Assembly (NCBI GenBank): GCA_025738555.1
Contig: JAOVFP010000012.1
Location: 3,906,001-3,970,000 of the forward strand
Length of the DNA stretch: 64,000 bases
From: Cyathus striatus
Taxonomy: Eukaryota; Basidiomycota; Agaricomycetes; Agaricales; Nidulariaceae
Reading direction: 5' to 3'
Made by a program: the position numbers and the translations under genes. Within the stretch, counting starts at the first letter, position 1, and every line of letters begins with the position of its first letter. Below the pieces are notes generated by a model that was not told the origin of the DNA, made no database searches, and saw only the letters and a list, made by a program, of their open reading frames with translations. Positions 37,101-48,106 of this stretch are shown here, piece by piece.

Positions 37101-37800
37101 TGAGCAACCGCTGCGTCAGCGCCCAGACAGCGGTCAACCAATCGTGCACATAGCCCAGCGCGCCCCCTTTCTGCGGCGCGCGCTCGTTTGAGCGGCCCAT
37201 CGGTTACCTTCCTAATCAGGTAATCAGCCGATGCGGTAGCGTCAGCTGTTTCGCATCAATTTCATTTACATCGGTCTCGCGGGTCGGTTCCCCGCTTCCG
37301 CGTGAACTTCTGACCGTTGAGGTACTCGTTCTCTTTCCATTCTTGCTTCCTTTCCCCTCCTCTCGCGCTCTCTCTCTCTCATTGACTCGGTGTGGTTCGT
37401 CGTCGTTCTCGTGCAAGTTTACTGGCTTTGTGTCTCGTGTCTCAAGATCTAGGGGTTCTCGTTTTAAGGATGTTTGGTAAGTCCGTGTTTGTCTGCGTCT
37501 ACACTTTGTATCTCGTGCCGACTTCGTCATAGTCAGGTGTTTTTAGTACTGGGTTCTTCGTACTCATGTATCGAATGCAACATTTGTTTTATAAAGGTAA
37601 TGTGTTTTGTATTTTATTAGTTTAAGAGTTAAAAACCAGTACTGAGGCGGAGTGATATGGTTTATTATAGGTTTTTTCATATCCCTTGTTTAATTATGGG
37701 AGGCAGCGCGGGAACTCAGCCCCTCCCCGCCGTTTCCTCTCTCAACGCGCTCGGTACTAGAGTCTCGAAGTCGAGACGTTATAAGAATTTGAAATTTACG
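34128..37800. other. No recognisable gene over 3.6 kb
   Basis: Contains relic-like open frames (34391-34690 minus, 35461-35760 plus, 36758-37153 plus) with no family signature. AT-rich between 35450 and 37080, then GC-richer at 37090-37540 with a CT-rich tract (TCTCTCTCTC near 37368), possibly an untranslated leader or promoter of the broken ORF that follows. I see no LTR pair or terminal inverted repeat. Confidence 0.35.
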
Positions 37801-37844
37801 GTATGTTGTTATTCTTTTACATGCATATCAGAAACGACGACGAT

Positions 37845-39031
37845 ATGGTCGACTTCGGATTGGATTCTGACACAACCATGGCGGATGGTATGCAGTCCAA
37901 CTTGGGCTCTTTTTCGCTACCTAACATTGACACATTTGTCTCAGCGACACAAACAATGACAATGATAGCGTGGCAGGCACTACTCAGGAAGCCACTTCTG
38001 CTCCTTCTAACGAAGTCGTTGCCACCCAGCCTTCAACGTCGCCTACAGCCTCAGCGCCCAATGCTGCTGTACCTGCTGCAACCGCTGCACCCGTTGTACC
38101 CGCCGCACTCATCGCTTCCACTGTCCCGACGTTACCCACCATACCCCCGCATGAAATCGCGCATTCCTTACCTCGTATTCCTTGGATCCCTGTCACTGGA
38201 GTACCTCAAAACAATGACGCTACGGTCTCCACAGTAGTTCACCACCCGGTTTTGGCTCGAGAAGATGACTCCACTGCTACGACCCCAGCAACGACGACCA
38301 CTGTTGATGCCCTATCACCTTCTCCTACCGTTACTATGCCGAATTCTCCCTTCACGGATATCATGTCCCTGGCATCCGCGCACGTCTCATCGGATGTCTG
38401 ACCTCACTTGAACACCGGCAACGCCAACCGTGTCTATTTCTCTCCTTCGGACAGTGTTGTAGCCACTGACCACATGCGATCGGCTAGTCGACAACTTATG
38501 TTTGAAAGAATGGGTCTCAAAAGCATCCTTGATACTAGACAAGATGACTTGCGGTTCATACGAAGCGCCACTGGCCATGTATTCGCGGTGGACCCTTACT
38601 CTGTATCCACCTTCCTCAAATTCGACTCTCATTTGCGGTCGCCAGTTTGGCCTTATTCCAGTGGGATATGAAACATTCTCTGAGGCTTTCAATAGCCACA
38701 GTATCTCTGGTCTCTGCAAGTTCGTCCTCTATGATTCCATTCATGACCAGTGGGCTATGTGTATGCCCCCTGCCAGCGGAAAGAATGGATTGATTATGCG
38801 CAATGTCTTTACACGCACTAATCCGGTCATTTACGCATCTCTCAAGTCTTACAGACTTATTCGTGAAAACGGCTTGCTCGATACGAACCGTCTTCGCATC
38901 TTGGACAACAACATCTTCCATACTGTCAGCTCTCACCACCACTCAACCTTCAACTGGTCTAACAAGCGTAAACGGATGGAATCTGGATCTGGGTCGTGCG
39001 GATGGGACCACTCTGGTCCTACTGTGCTCTA
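37845..39031 (+). pseudogene. Broken unknown ORF with Ala/Thr/Pro-rich N-terminus
   Basis: Three open blocks lie in succession but in different frames: 37845-37960 (MVDFGLDSDTTMADGM and onward), 37940-38401 (Ala/Pro/Thr-rich, ending SSDV and a stop), and 38408-38650 (SRQLMFERMGLKSILDTRQD) shifting to 38600-39031 (FGLIPVGYETFSEAFNSHSI, later SYRLIRENGLLDTNRLRILD). Codon-like composition in the last block suggests that it once coded for a globular domain. I do not recognise it. A hairpin GGAGAGT..ACTCTCC at 39241-39261 lies downstream. It could be a degraded retroelement gag or an orphan gene. Confidence 0.35.
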
Positions 39032-41019
39032 ATGTCGCTCTTCGACCGACTGGAAGGGGTATGTAGGAAATCTATGACCATTCTCTTGTTCATTCCTCAC
39101 GTGCGCCGCATCTTCTGTTCTTCCTATTATTATCCCCTCTCGCTTTCACCGTTCTAGAGCTTACAGTAGTTACATGTGGTTTCGTTCTTAGATACTGTAT
39201 AGTAGATATATAGTTCTAGGCGATGTAACGTAGTATAAAAAGGAGAGTGTTCTAACTCTCCTCCAGTTTCTGACATCACTAAATTTATGAAGGTCTGATA
39301 CAGCGGTATGTTTCTCACGAGGTCGACCCAAGATAATGAAGCAGTTGTACTGGGTTATAAGCTAGTAATAACGGAACTAACATAACATACAAAAATCGCA
39401 ATCTCCTTGACATATCACACTATGTGCATCTGTAGTTATGAGATTCTTGTCAGGTTGGATGCGCGTTATAACTGGTGATCATTTCATTCGCATATTTTAC
39501 ATAACTTATGAGTTATATAGTCTCATATCCCAAACGTTGAGATAGCAACGTAGCATGTTTCATTCCGCAAAGCCAACACAAAGCAGCTGCGAACAAGCCG
39601 TATATGTGATCAGCATGCCATGGCGGCCGAACCCGACGTATTTAGAATTGCCGAAGTATCCGAACACCTGTAAGCTCAGCTAACCCCCTCACGCGCGCCC
39701 TTTTATTCCAAATGCGGACCTTAACGGAATGGACAAAATGTGGATCATCTGGATGTCTTGGTTCAAGACTAAGTACTAGTACGAATTGAGTACAATTGGT
39801 ATGGACACCAGCGAACACCTGTTCAAGTTCCGGCAGGGACCTATCCCTCCCAAATTGAGACATGTATAGGCGCATACCTCATATCCCATACCTCTTAGCA
39901 TCCCCAATACAGAACTCACCTAGCAGATACAAAGTGTGACATACCTTGGCAGTCTAGCTGCATAAATACTTTGGGCATTCTACTTCCCACTTCTCCACTC
40001 AATATCTACTCTCTTGTACAGCATCTTCAATATCATGAAGTCCCTCCCCATAGCTGCAGCTTTATTTGGTCACACACATATAGTGATACAGGTAAGTTGT
40101 TGCTGAACCGTGTTGAAAACTTGGTAGTATCTGAAGCTGCTAATGTTCGGCATTCCTGGAATCATGCCTAACAGAGCCGTTCAACGTAATTATGTTTGTG
40201 ACCCAGGAATGTACTTATGCCTTCTTGAAATACTAGTACCAGAAGATCTATGAAACTCGCGCAAGTTCAACACTTGCATGTAATCCATGTGTATTTATGG
40301 TCACAGTAAGGAGCACGAAGGAGCGTGAAATATTGATAAATTCGGATGCATCGGGACATGTGCACGCTCCGTTCGGGCCCGTCGAAGCTCGGGGACAACG
40401 AACATCAAGCTGGAAACCGCGGAGATTACTGATGGTATGTAACTGCAGCAGGCATGCGGCATTGACTACATTATACAAGCATCTACATCAGGTATGTACA
40501 TACATCCACAGTAAAGAAGCTCCGCTGTAATTAGAGTGAGGTATACATAATGATCACACTGTAACTACCGTAGTTTATTATAAAACTCACAGTATCTAGT
40601 GATGAACTACCGTACGAATTACGAAATTTGACGCTGCTGTACATGGCAGTATCCTGCAGTATCATACGCTGTAAGGTTTATGTCAGCTCATACCACTTAC
40701 GACAAATTATACTGCGTTATAACGGTGCGCGAGACTCTTCCAAATTTAGTGATGGAATTCGATAGCACTCTAACCAGTCTTCTCGGATTTAAGAGCTTCG
40801 TGTAGCGTCACCGTTACTTATTGTCACGCCAACGCTTCACTCGGGTTTGTCTGCTTTGCGTTGGTGGGCACTGGGCCCCGGGCCAATACAGTGCATTAAA
40901 AGTTGTTTAAACAAAATCCAAGCTGAAATAGTGGCAGTTAAAATATAGTATGACAGGTTAATTTAGTAAGTATAATAAGAATATAACTTAAAGCTAGGAT
41001 TGGTCAAGCTTGCCCTTTA
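39032..41019. other. No recognisable gene
   Basis: Short frames on both strands without signature. The sequence is moderately AT-rich with scattered short repeats around 40560-40720 (CAGTATC, TACCGTA). Confidence 0.4.
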
Positions 41020-41288
41020 CAGCGCTTTGCATATCGATATAGACTTACAATTTCGGTAGCATATAGCTGAGTTCCACCGGCAGCACGATCCGCGCCAGTC
41101 TGAAGGTACGATTGACCAGACTATCCCAAAAATAGATAGCAGCTATAGCCGTAGGCAAGCAGGCACAGTGGAAACTAGTGGGGCCACTAAATTCCAGTAA
41201 TTTGGCTGTGGGGTCGCCGTTGATGGCCGTATAACCCAGCTATATACTAGTAGAATTTAAGGTCTATATCGATATGCAAAGCGCCGTA
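41018..41288. mobile_element. 267-bp MITE (41020-41286), Tc1/mariner-like TA target
   Basis: The left end reads CAGCGCTTTGCATATCGATA and the right end is its inverse, ending TATCGATATGCAAAGCGCCG, flanked by TA on both sides (41018-41019 and 41287-41288). Inverted similarity extends about 60 bp inward with mismatches, through ATATAGCTGxGTT. There is no ORF. TA duplication plus TIRs fits a non-autonomous Tc1/mariner relative. It lies about 210 bp upstream of the gene at 41500, so it may sit in its promoter. Confidence 0.75.
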
Positions 41289-41499
41289 ACATGCATGTTC
41301 TATATCATCTCTGCGAAAGCAGTTGCTTGCGGTTTGCCTCGCTGGACCGCGAGGCACTGAGCTCGAATTATTTTCCAACATTGTGACATGCTTGGCGCTG
41401 CATGGCAACTCATATATAGGCTCTTCGAAATTGGCAGCCCCCAACTATCGTCAACAACTAGTCCTTAACTTGTTTTCTACCTTCCTCTGCTTCTTTGCA

Positions 41500-43071
41500 A
41501 TGTCATCTACTTCTTCCGCCATCAACCGAAACTCCAGTTCAGTATCATCCCGCACCGTGCAATTAAATTCTCACCAAGCCGGCTCAAATGTCCACGTTGA
41601 TGAGGTACACAATGAGAACCTTGGCAATATGGATAATTCAACTGACGATGACAAGCCTTCTAGCGCGAGTGAGGAAGACGAGGAGAGGCAGATCAAGATG
41701 TTGCAGCAGTCATTGAATGCGAAGAAGTTGAAGAAACAGAAGGTGGAAGAAGAAAAGCAGAGGTTGGATGCGGCGAGGGAGAAAGAGGGAGAGAAGCGGA
41801 GGTTGGAGGTGGCGAGGCAGAAGAAGATTGCGTTGAGAGAGGCGAAGAATCGCGAGGTTGAGCAGCGTAAGAAGGAGCAGGAGGAGATCGAGAGGAAGGA
41901 GTTGGTGAGGAGGGAATGCTTGCAGGTGAAGAAGAAGAAGTCAACGACGACTCCCAGCATGAAGGCAAGTGCTAGCGATGCAATGGACGTGGACCCACAG
42001 CCCGGGAAGTCGGCGAGGAAGAAGCCAATGCCGCTGTCCGCCACGTCGAAGGCTAAAGGCAAGCAGCCAGCATGTTCTACTTCCAAGGACAAGGGTAAGA
42101 ACAATAACAAGAATAATTTTGAGTCCGGGACTGAGGGTGATGGCGGAGAGTATCAGGAGGAGTCGGACAGCATCGTTGAAGTCAACCCCAAGGACGAGCA
42201 GATGTCCAATTTGAAAGCGTTCCTCAACCGTCGTATCAGCGATAATGCTGATCACCTCATCAACTACCCGGGATTCATCGTACGGTCCAAAGACCAACTT
42301 AAAAAGTTCGACGACACAACCCCTGAACCCAACCCAAGGAACAAAGTTCTCGATAGGGCTTTGGAGAAGACCTTGGAGAAGGAGTCCTCCCTTGCCTTCA
42401 TGTGCTGGGAAGACGTGCCAAACCTCGATGAAAAAGGGCGGTACAAGGCCCCACGATGCAATAACTGCGTCAATCGCAAGAACTGTCCGCGTATGGACAT
42501 GTAAGTCGCCAACATTCCATTTTTCCATTGCTGACAATAGTTCAGGTACGACGTATTTCAACGATGTTATGTCTGCGAAATCCAGTGCAAGGCCTGTGAA
42601 TTTGACGCTAGGCTGAAGAAGAAACCCGATGAGGAGACCAAAGTCTTCCCCTCCCTTCTTCCACGGTACCAGATGGCGAGTGAGAAAATTGGGTTGGCCC
42701 CTCTCTATGTCTATGAGGGTACGTCCTCTGAGGGGGCCGAGATACTCACGGATGTTCGGGGTTGGCGATCCATTGATGAGAGACTCAGGACTATTGAAAA
42801 GACGTCAGAGGAAAAGATGCTCCAGAAGGCAGAAGAAATGGGGTTGATGAAGGAGGATCTTGAGATGAGGAAGCTGGAGTATGAGAGGAAAACGGAGGTG
42901 ATCCACGAAATCAAGAAGATGCGTAAGGAGGTTCTCCATGGTCTTTCAAGGTTAACCGACGTACGATATGTTGAAAGCAGCATGCAGTGCACGGGTAAAA
43001 TGAAGGAACATCCAGGAACCGATGTAGAGTTGGAGGGGAGAAAGACTACCTTGAGAACCAGTTGGCCGTAA
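41500..43071 (+). CDS. Charged coiled-coil protein with Zn2Cys6-like cluster (paralogue 1)
   Basis: Exon 1 is 41500-42500 and exon 2 is 42546-43071; intron GTAAGT..TTCAG. The product is about 508 residues. I chose the ATG at 41500 because it matches the start of the neighbour paralogue (MSST versus MSSI) although the frame is open further upstream. Order: Ser-rich start, Lys/Glu/Arg coiled coil (about residues 60-150), basic low-complexity stretch, then YPGFIVRSKDQL, FMCWEDVPN and a cysteine cluster APRCNNC..C..C..C..C with spacing C-x2-C-x5-C-x11-C-x2-C-x6-C, close to fungal Zn2Cys6. A second coiled coil ends the protein. Probably nuclear; DNA binding is possible but unproven. Next to its tandem paralogue. 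Confidence 0.75.
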
Positions 43072-43397
43072 GCGTATATAGATATGCTGTGGTGTTGCTC
43101 CATGTTGGTGATGATTGTTACATGTGAATGTTGGCGAAAACATGTGAAGGTTGAATGTGGATAATATTGTGATCAACATGAAAAATAGAATGGTATGAAC
43201 AGAGATAATTATAAGGAAAACAGAGATCTGGGCCAGGCAATGAATATGACCATCGACGTTCGTGAAACCCGATGATCAGAGTTTTGACATGTTTGGTGCC
43301 TTGTGGGCAGGATATATATATAGCTCTGGAACACATTTGCTCGCTCCCTAAAATTCCCACCGCTTTAACGATTTCCACTTCCATCCGTTTTATAACA

Positions 43398-44728
43398 ATG
43401 TCTAGCATTTCATCCCGCGTTGACGACGCTGCCATCAAAGTCGCCGATTTGAGCATGACGAGCAGCGACGAGGAAGAGTCGATAAAGGAGAGCGAGAGGG
43501 CATTGCAGGAGAAGAAACAAAATTTCGAGAAGAAACGGTTGGAGAAGGAGAGGAAGAGGAAGGAGGACGAGGAGTTGGAGAGGGGGGAGCTGGAACGGCA
43601 CGAGTTGGAGAGGAACAGGGTACATGCACCAAACGCGAAGGCGGTGCGAAAGAATCAGGCGGAGGTCGTCATTACCACTACATCTAATAAAAGGGTACGA
43701 GCACATGTCAGCGACGACAATGACGACAACCCAAGGCCGAAGAAATTGGCAACAAAGTCAACGCCAGCGTCCAAGGCTAACGGGGATCGTAGGTCTGAAG
43801 ACGCTGGAGAGGACGAGGGGGATACTGGGAGTGAGGGCGAGGTCATTCCCGTGGAGTCGAAGGGGGAGCCGGAGTGGAAGACTGGCTTTAACGACATCCC
43901 AAGGCCGAAGAATTCTGCGACAAAGAAGACTGCGCTAGCGTCGATGGGCAAGGGCAAGGGCAAGCGGATGGCATCTGAAGATGACGCTGGAGAGGATGAT
44001 GGGGATGTTGAGAATGAGGAGGAGGTCTTGCCCGTGAAAAAGGCTAAGTCGAAGAAGCTGTCAGCGAAACTCGATGTCTCCGCCGGTCTTTCTCGCGAGG
44101 AGAGAACCTATTTCCAGCACTACCCCGGGTTTGTCGAGAGGTCTAAGGCGGAACTGGCCGACACTGAGACTACAGAGGTATTCAGGAGGGTCTTGGAAGT
44201 GATCAACATTAAGGAATATCCCCTCCTTTACAAGTTCTGGGAAGACGTTCCTCAATTTGAAAATGGGAGGGAATCGCGGAAGAAGGCTCCTCGGTGCCTT
44301 ATGTGCATAAATAACAAGACGTGTCCGCGTCGCGACATGTATGTTGCAGACATATTGTCTTTTCCATTACTAACTTTCTTTTTAGGTATGACATTTATAG
44401 CGTTTGCCTAGTGTGCGTGGTATTAAACATACCATGTGAGTTTGATAGCAGGTTTAATTGCGTCAAGGTCAAAAACGAGCCGGAGCTGGAACCGCATAGC
44501 TCACTGAATGTCGTCAACAGACCACCGGCATCCATGTTTGAGGAATACACGGGTACACCGGCCCAGCGTGCTGTACTTGTCGCCGCATTTTATAGAATGC
44601 AAAACGCTGACGATATACGAATAAATGAGATAGATTTTGACGACGAAGACCAGCTGTTATCGGACATGTTGGAAATGAGAAAAAGGAAGTGCGGTGGAAG
44701 AAGAAAGCGGAGGGGAGTGGGGATATGA
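43398..44728 (+). CDS. Charged coiled-coil protein with Zn2Cys6-like cluster (paralogue 2)
   Basis: Exon 1 is 43398-44338 and exon 2 is 44386-44728; intron GTATGT..TTTAG at the same position within the cysteine cluster as in paralogue 1. The product is about 427 residues. It shares the Ser-rich start, Glu/Lys coiled coil, acidic/basic linker, YPGFVERSKAEL, FWEDVPQF and APRCLMC..C..C..C..C with identical cysteine spacing. The end differs: it stops in a basic KRKCGGRRKRRG tail, and an open frame in another phase continues to 44901, so the C-terminus may be shifted. It arose by tandem duplication of the preceding gene and has diverged considerably. No database family is known to me. Confidence 0.75.
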
Positions 44729-44901
44729 TTCATGAGGTCTGGATGAAGGTATCCAGTCGTGTATTGAAAACGAAGACGGCGTTGACGTTGGAGGCCAGAA
44801 CACAGACCGGTGAGCTGACAGGCGAGGAGACAATCATGTCAAGGACGGCGGTCCCTGAGACTGAGGGAACAGTCACGTCGTCAGGCTCATCTTTTAAGTA
44901 A

Positions 44902-45740
44902 ATGTATATAGAAATTCATTTCATTGCGGTTGCTTCTATATACATTTTGAACGTTAACGGAAATATTGCCAGATTTCAGACAATGTATTACAGATTACCA
45001 AAGAAAAACATGGCTTGTTGTTGCATACAATCAATGTCTCCATCCAACCCTTGCACCATCGCGTCGTTTCAATAACCCTAACACTCGACTTGGCCGCCGC
45101 CCGTTCTGTCGCCCATGTCACGTGCAACTTCGACACGTGGACAATACCTGGTCCCTCCTCACTAGACCGGAAGCTAGTCTACCTCACGTCCCTCACTGCA
45201 TCACGGCGACGACGACCGCTGACAAGAACGGCGTAGACACCATCCTCCAGGCCCCCATTAATGTCCACCCTTCAACCCCAACTCGGGTGGTCCCAGCGTC
45301 AACATCAATCCTCGCTGACGTTGATGCCGCACTGCCACACTCGCCTCGATGTTGCAACGCCCTACTCCTTCGTCCCGTGTCCTCAAGTTGTACAGCTCCA
45401 TCGACGCACATCTCCCCAACCCCCCTCATTCGTCAACTTTTCATGGAGAAAGAGACATTCGGACGTGTTTGCGCCTTCTATTAGGTCGGGGTGCACTATG
45501 GTGTTGTGAAGTCCGAAGGGAATGGGGGTGATTTTGGGGGTGTTATGGATGGGGATCGAGATTTGTGAGTTTGGTTTTCGTTACGAGGGGGAGTAGGGTG
45601 CTTTCATGGGGACAATGTTCCACGCTGGAGGGTGACACGGTTGTGTTAGGAGCACCTCCTTATGTGTTCCGGCCTTCGTGCCGTGTTGCGGTCGACACCC
45701 ACCTCCCACCTCATCATACTGCCGTTCTCATTTCATGACT
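44902..45740. other. Gene-fragment patchwork, no assignable gene
   Basis: Contains a block at about 45370-45445 (CTTCAAG/CTCAAG TTGTACAGC, then CATCGACGCACATCTCCCAA) that recurs at about 47125-47205, showing a duplication of about 1.75 kb spacing. Open frames are His/Pro/Thr low complexity. Confidence 0.4.
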
Positions 45741-45759
45741 GCTAATCACTCTGTCATTC

Positions 45760-46445
45760 TAGGTTTGGATACCAACTCTCTGGGAAGGGCAAATGGGACA
45801 GTCTTGCGCTTCATAAACCAAAGCCGAAGGGTGGAGGAAAGAAGAAGAAGCAGAAGAAAGGCAGGGATAAGGATCGGGATGGTGATTCCGATGAGGACGA
45901 CGAAGGGAAAGATAAAGAGGTTTGTGTTATCTCTCCGTTTTCCATCGTGGTTGGTATGCTTATCAACTTCCGGTATAGGAGGCTCCCGCTCAAACGCCCT
46001 CAGCTTACTCTTCCACTGCCACGGTATAATGCTACGTAAGCTGTGCTGAAGAATGTGTTGTACATGTGCGTTCTACCCCCACACCTTGTTTCGTCACTGC
46101 GGCATGTGCTCATGACTGACTCCTGTCAACAGATACGGCGGTATCCTCGAACGTGGACCCCGCAAATACACTCTGGATGACTTCTACTCCCTCTCGCTGG
46201 ACAACTTGACCGTTATGTCTGTTTGAAGAAGAGAGAGGCAGTCAACAGTGACGATTCGAAGGACGAGTATGGTGTGGGGGATGAGTAGGAAGAGGAGCTA
46301 GAGGAGAAGATATTCGGGAAGGACAGGAGAGACAAAACAGAAATCGAAGAAACCCGCTCTGGAAGAGACTGAGGATGAACCTCAACCCCAGAGGAGGAAG
46401 AAGAACCAACTGTGTCAGAGCTGCAGGTGTGTATGCTCTGTGTAT
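45760..46445 (+). pseudogene. Fragment of an unknown lysine-rich protein
   Basis: After a CTAG acceptor at about 45763, the sequence reads FGYQLSGKGKWDSLALHKPK followed by a Lys/Gly/Asp-rich stretch to about 45920. A GT-AG gap then leads to YGGILERGPRKYTLDDFYSL (about 46137-46200) and an acidic region with stops, and finally RRKKNQLCQSC. The blocks look like consecutive exons of one real gene, but stops (46227, 46288) break it. I do not recognise the protein. It is flanked by duplicated low-complexity sequence on both sides. Confidence 0.35.
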
Positions 46446-48100
46446 TATTGCTCGACCTTCCGACGGCTTATGATACCTATCCCGCAGAGCGAGCTTCACG
46501 ACCTTGCGACCGTGTTTACGGATATCGCCAGGCCGGCCAACGACGCACCCAGCACCCCACCACCACCCGACTAGCCCTGAGGCCTAACACCTATCTCGTC
46601 GTTTATGTCACGTGCAATAGAAATTGTCGGCCATTGCGTCGTCACTCCCACTCAACAACACTGACTTCCTCACATCCCCTCCCTCCTCCCTGAATCACGA
46701 CGATGACGAACACCCACAGCCACATCCACTCCCCATCCACTTTCCCACCCACGCCCATAACGACGACCACGACGCCAGCACAAACACCAACACCCGCATC
46801 GAGGACGGGGCGGTGGTGGCGGGTGTATGCGCCCACCACCCTGTCTGACGTTCTAGCGGCCCAACCCTTATCTTTTCTCTCCCAACCTCCTCGCCCAGTC
46901 TCAGTCCTCACCCAGACGCCTTAAATCCAGACGCCCTCCAAACGCCAAACCCTGACTCTGCCATTAGTCGATCAGATGGAAGATGGACTCCATCTTATAC
47001 ATATCCTCCACGAGGCCCCGGAGCCTCGTCCACGCACGTCTCCCAACTCTCCTCGACGTCTCCTAACACATGTGTTCCCAGCGTCAACGTCTATCATCGT
47101 TGACCGTTGCCACGACCCGCACCTTCGTCCCGCGTCTTCAAGTTGTACAGCGTCATCGACACACGTCTCCCAACCCCCCCAACATCCCTTTCATTCGTCA
47201 ACGAGACGTTGCCATGGCCCAACGAATTTGTTGACGCCAGGTAGGCATCTCATTCCACGCACATCACAACTTCCCCAGCCTCACGTCCACACAGCGTTGT
47301 CTAGACAAAGAGGACAACGCCTACAACGTCCACGACGGCCCCCAACACCAAAAACAAGGCCCACAGCGCCCAGCGCTCACATCCACTCCCCACCCACGTC
47401 CACGCCCCAAACGACAATGACGACTTCTAGGACAGCGTCTAGCGCAACTCCCACAACGATGACCACAGCGCGCGAGGACAGCGCCCACAACGACGATTAC
47501 GACGCCAGCACCAACGCCAACGCCCACTACGAAGACGAAAACTACCATTCGTTACACTCTCCACACTCATCAGTCCCATCTGAGAATTGGGACAACAACT
47601 TTGAATTCCACCGGGCTCCAGCCTTACGCTGAAATGTCTGTTTTGAGAGATGCGGCAAGAGCGGGCAATTATGCCGAAGAGGGACCCCTAACCCCAGTTA
47701 TGAAATTGCGTTGTCCTTTGTTCCCGTGTTCCTGTCTCCTCCTCTTACACCAACTCTTCTCCCTCTCTCGCTTTTCTCTCTCTCTCTCTCTCCTTTCTTT
47801 GCTTTCTTGCTTTCGACGTCTGTATACTACGATAACCCGCCCACGAGAAACAGGCGTGTCGCGGACACGAGGCAGATGGTATACCTGGCAACGGCACGAC
47901 GGACACGAGTAGCTGCTGCCACGCTGAAGGGAAGGCTGCGCTGACCACCAACGAGCGCGATGACCACTGTTATGGCTTCTTCATCCCACTTGAGTCAGTG
48001 TATTGCGCGTTGTATTGTATAATCGTTGCTAATCAGTTCTTTGTTCTTACATCTACACTTTGTTTCTTACATTCTGTTACCACGTCTTACATTCTCGTCA
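46446..48100. other. Low-complexity duplicated region, no assignable gene
   Basis: The plus strand is Pro/Thr/His/Asp-rich in several frames. A block at 47565-47625 (PSENWDNNFEF) is a diverged copy of the start of the next gene relic at 48107 (PSEIWDDDFEF). A CT-rich tract at 47755-47795 may be part of an intron or promoter. Confidence 0.4.
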
Positions 48101-48106
48101 TACATC

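Noticed and set aside
34128..41000. LTR retrotransposon around the broken ORF at 37.8-39.0 kb
   Set aside because: I found no pair of long terminal repeats, primer-binding site, or reverse transcriptase/integrase motif.
41571..42561. Minus-strand open frames opposite the coiled-coil gene
   Set aside because: Shadows of the Lys/Glu-rich coding sequence on the plus strand, which has consistent splicing and a paralogue.
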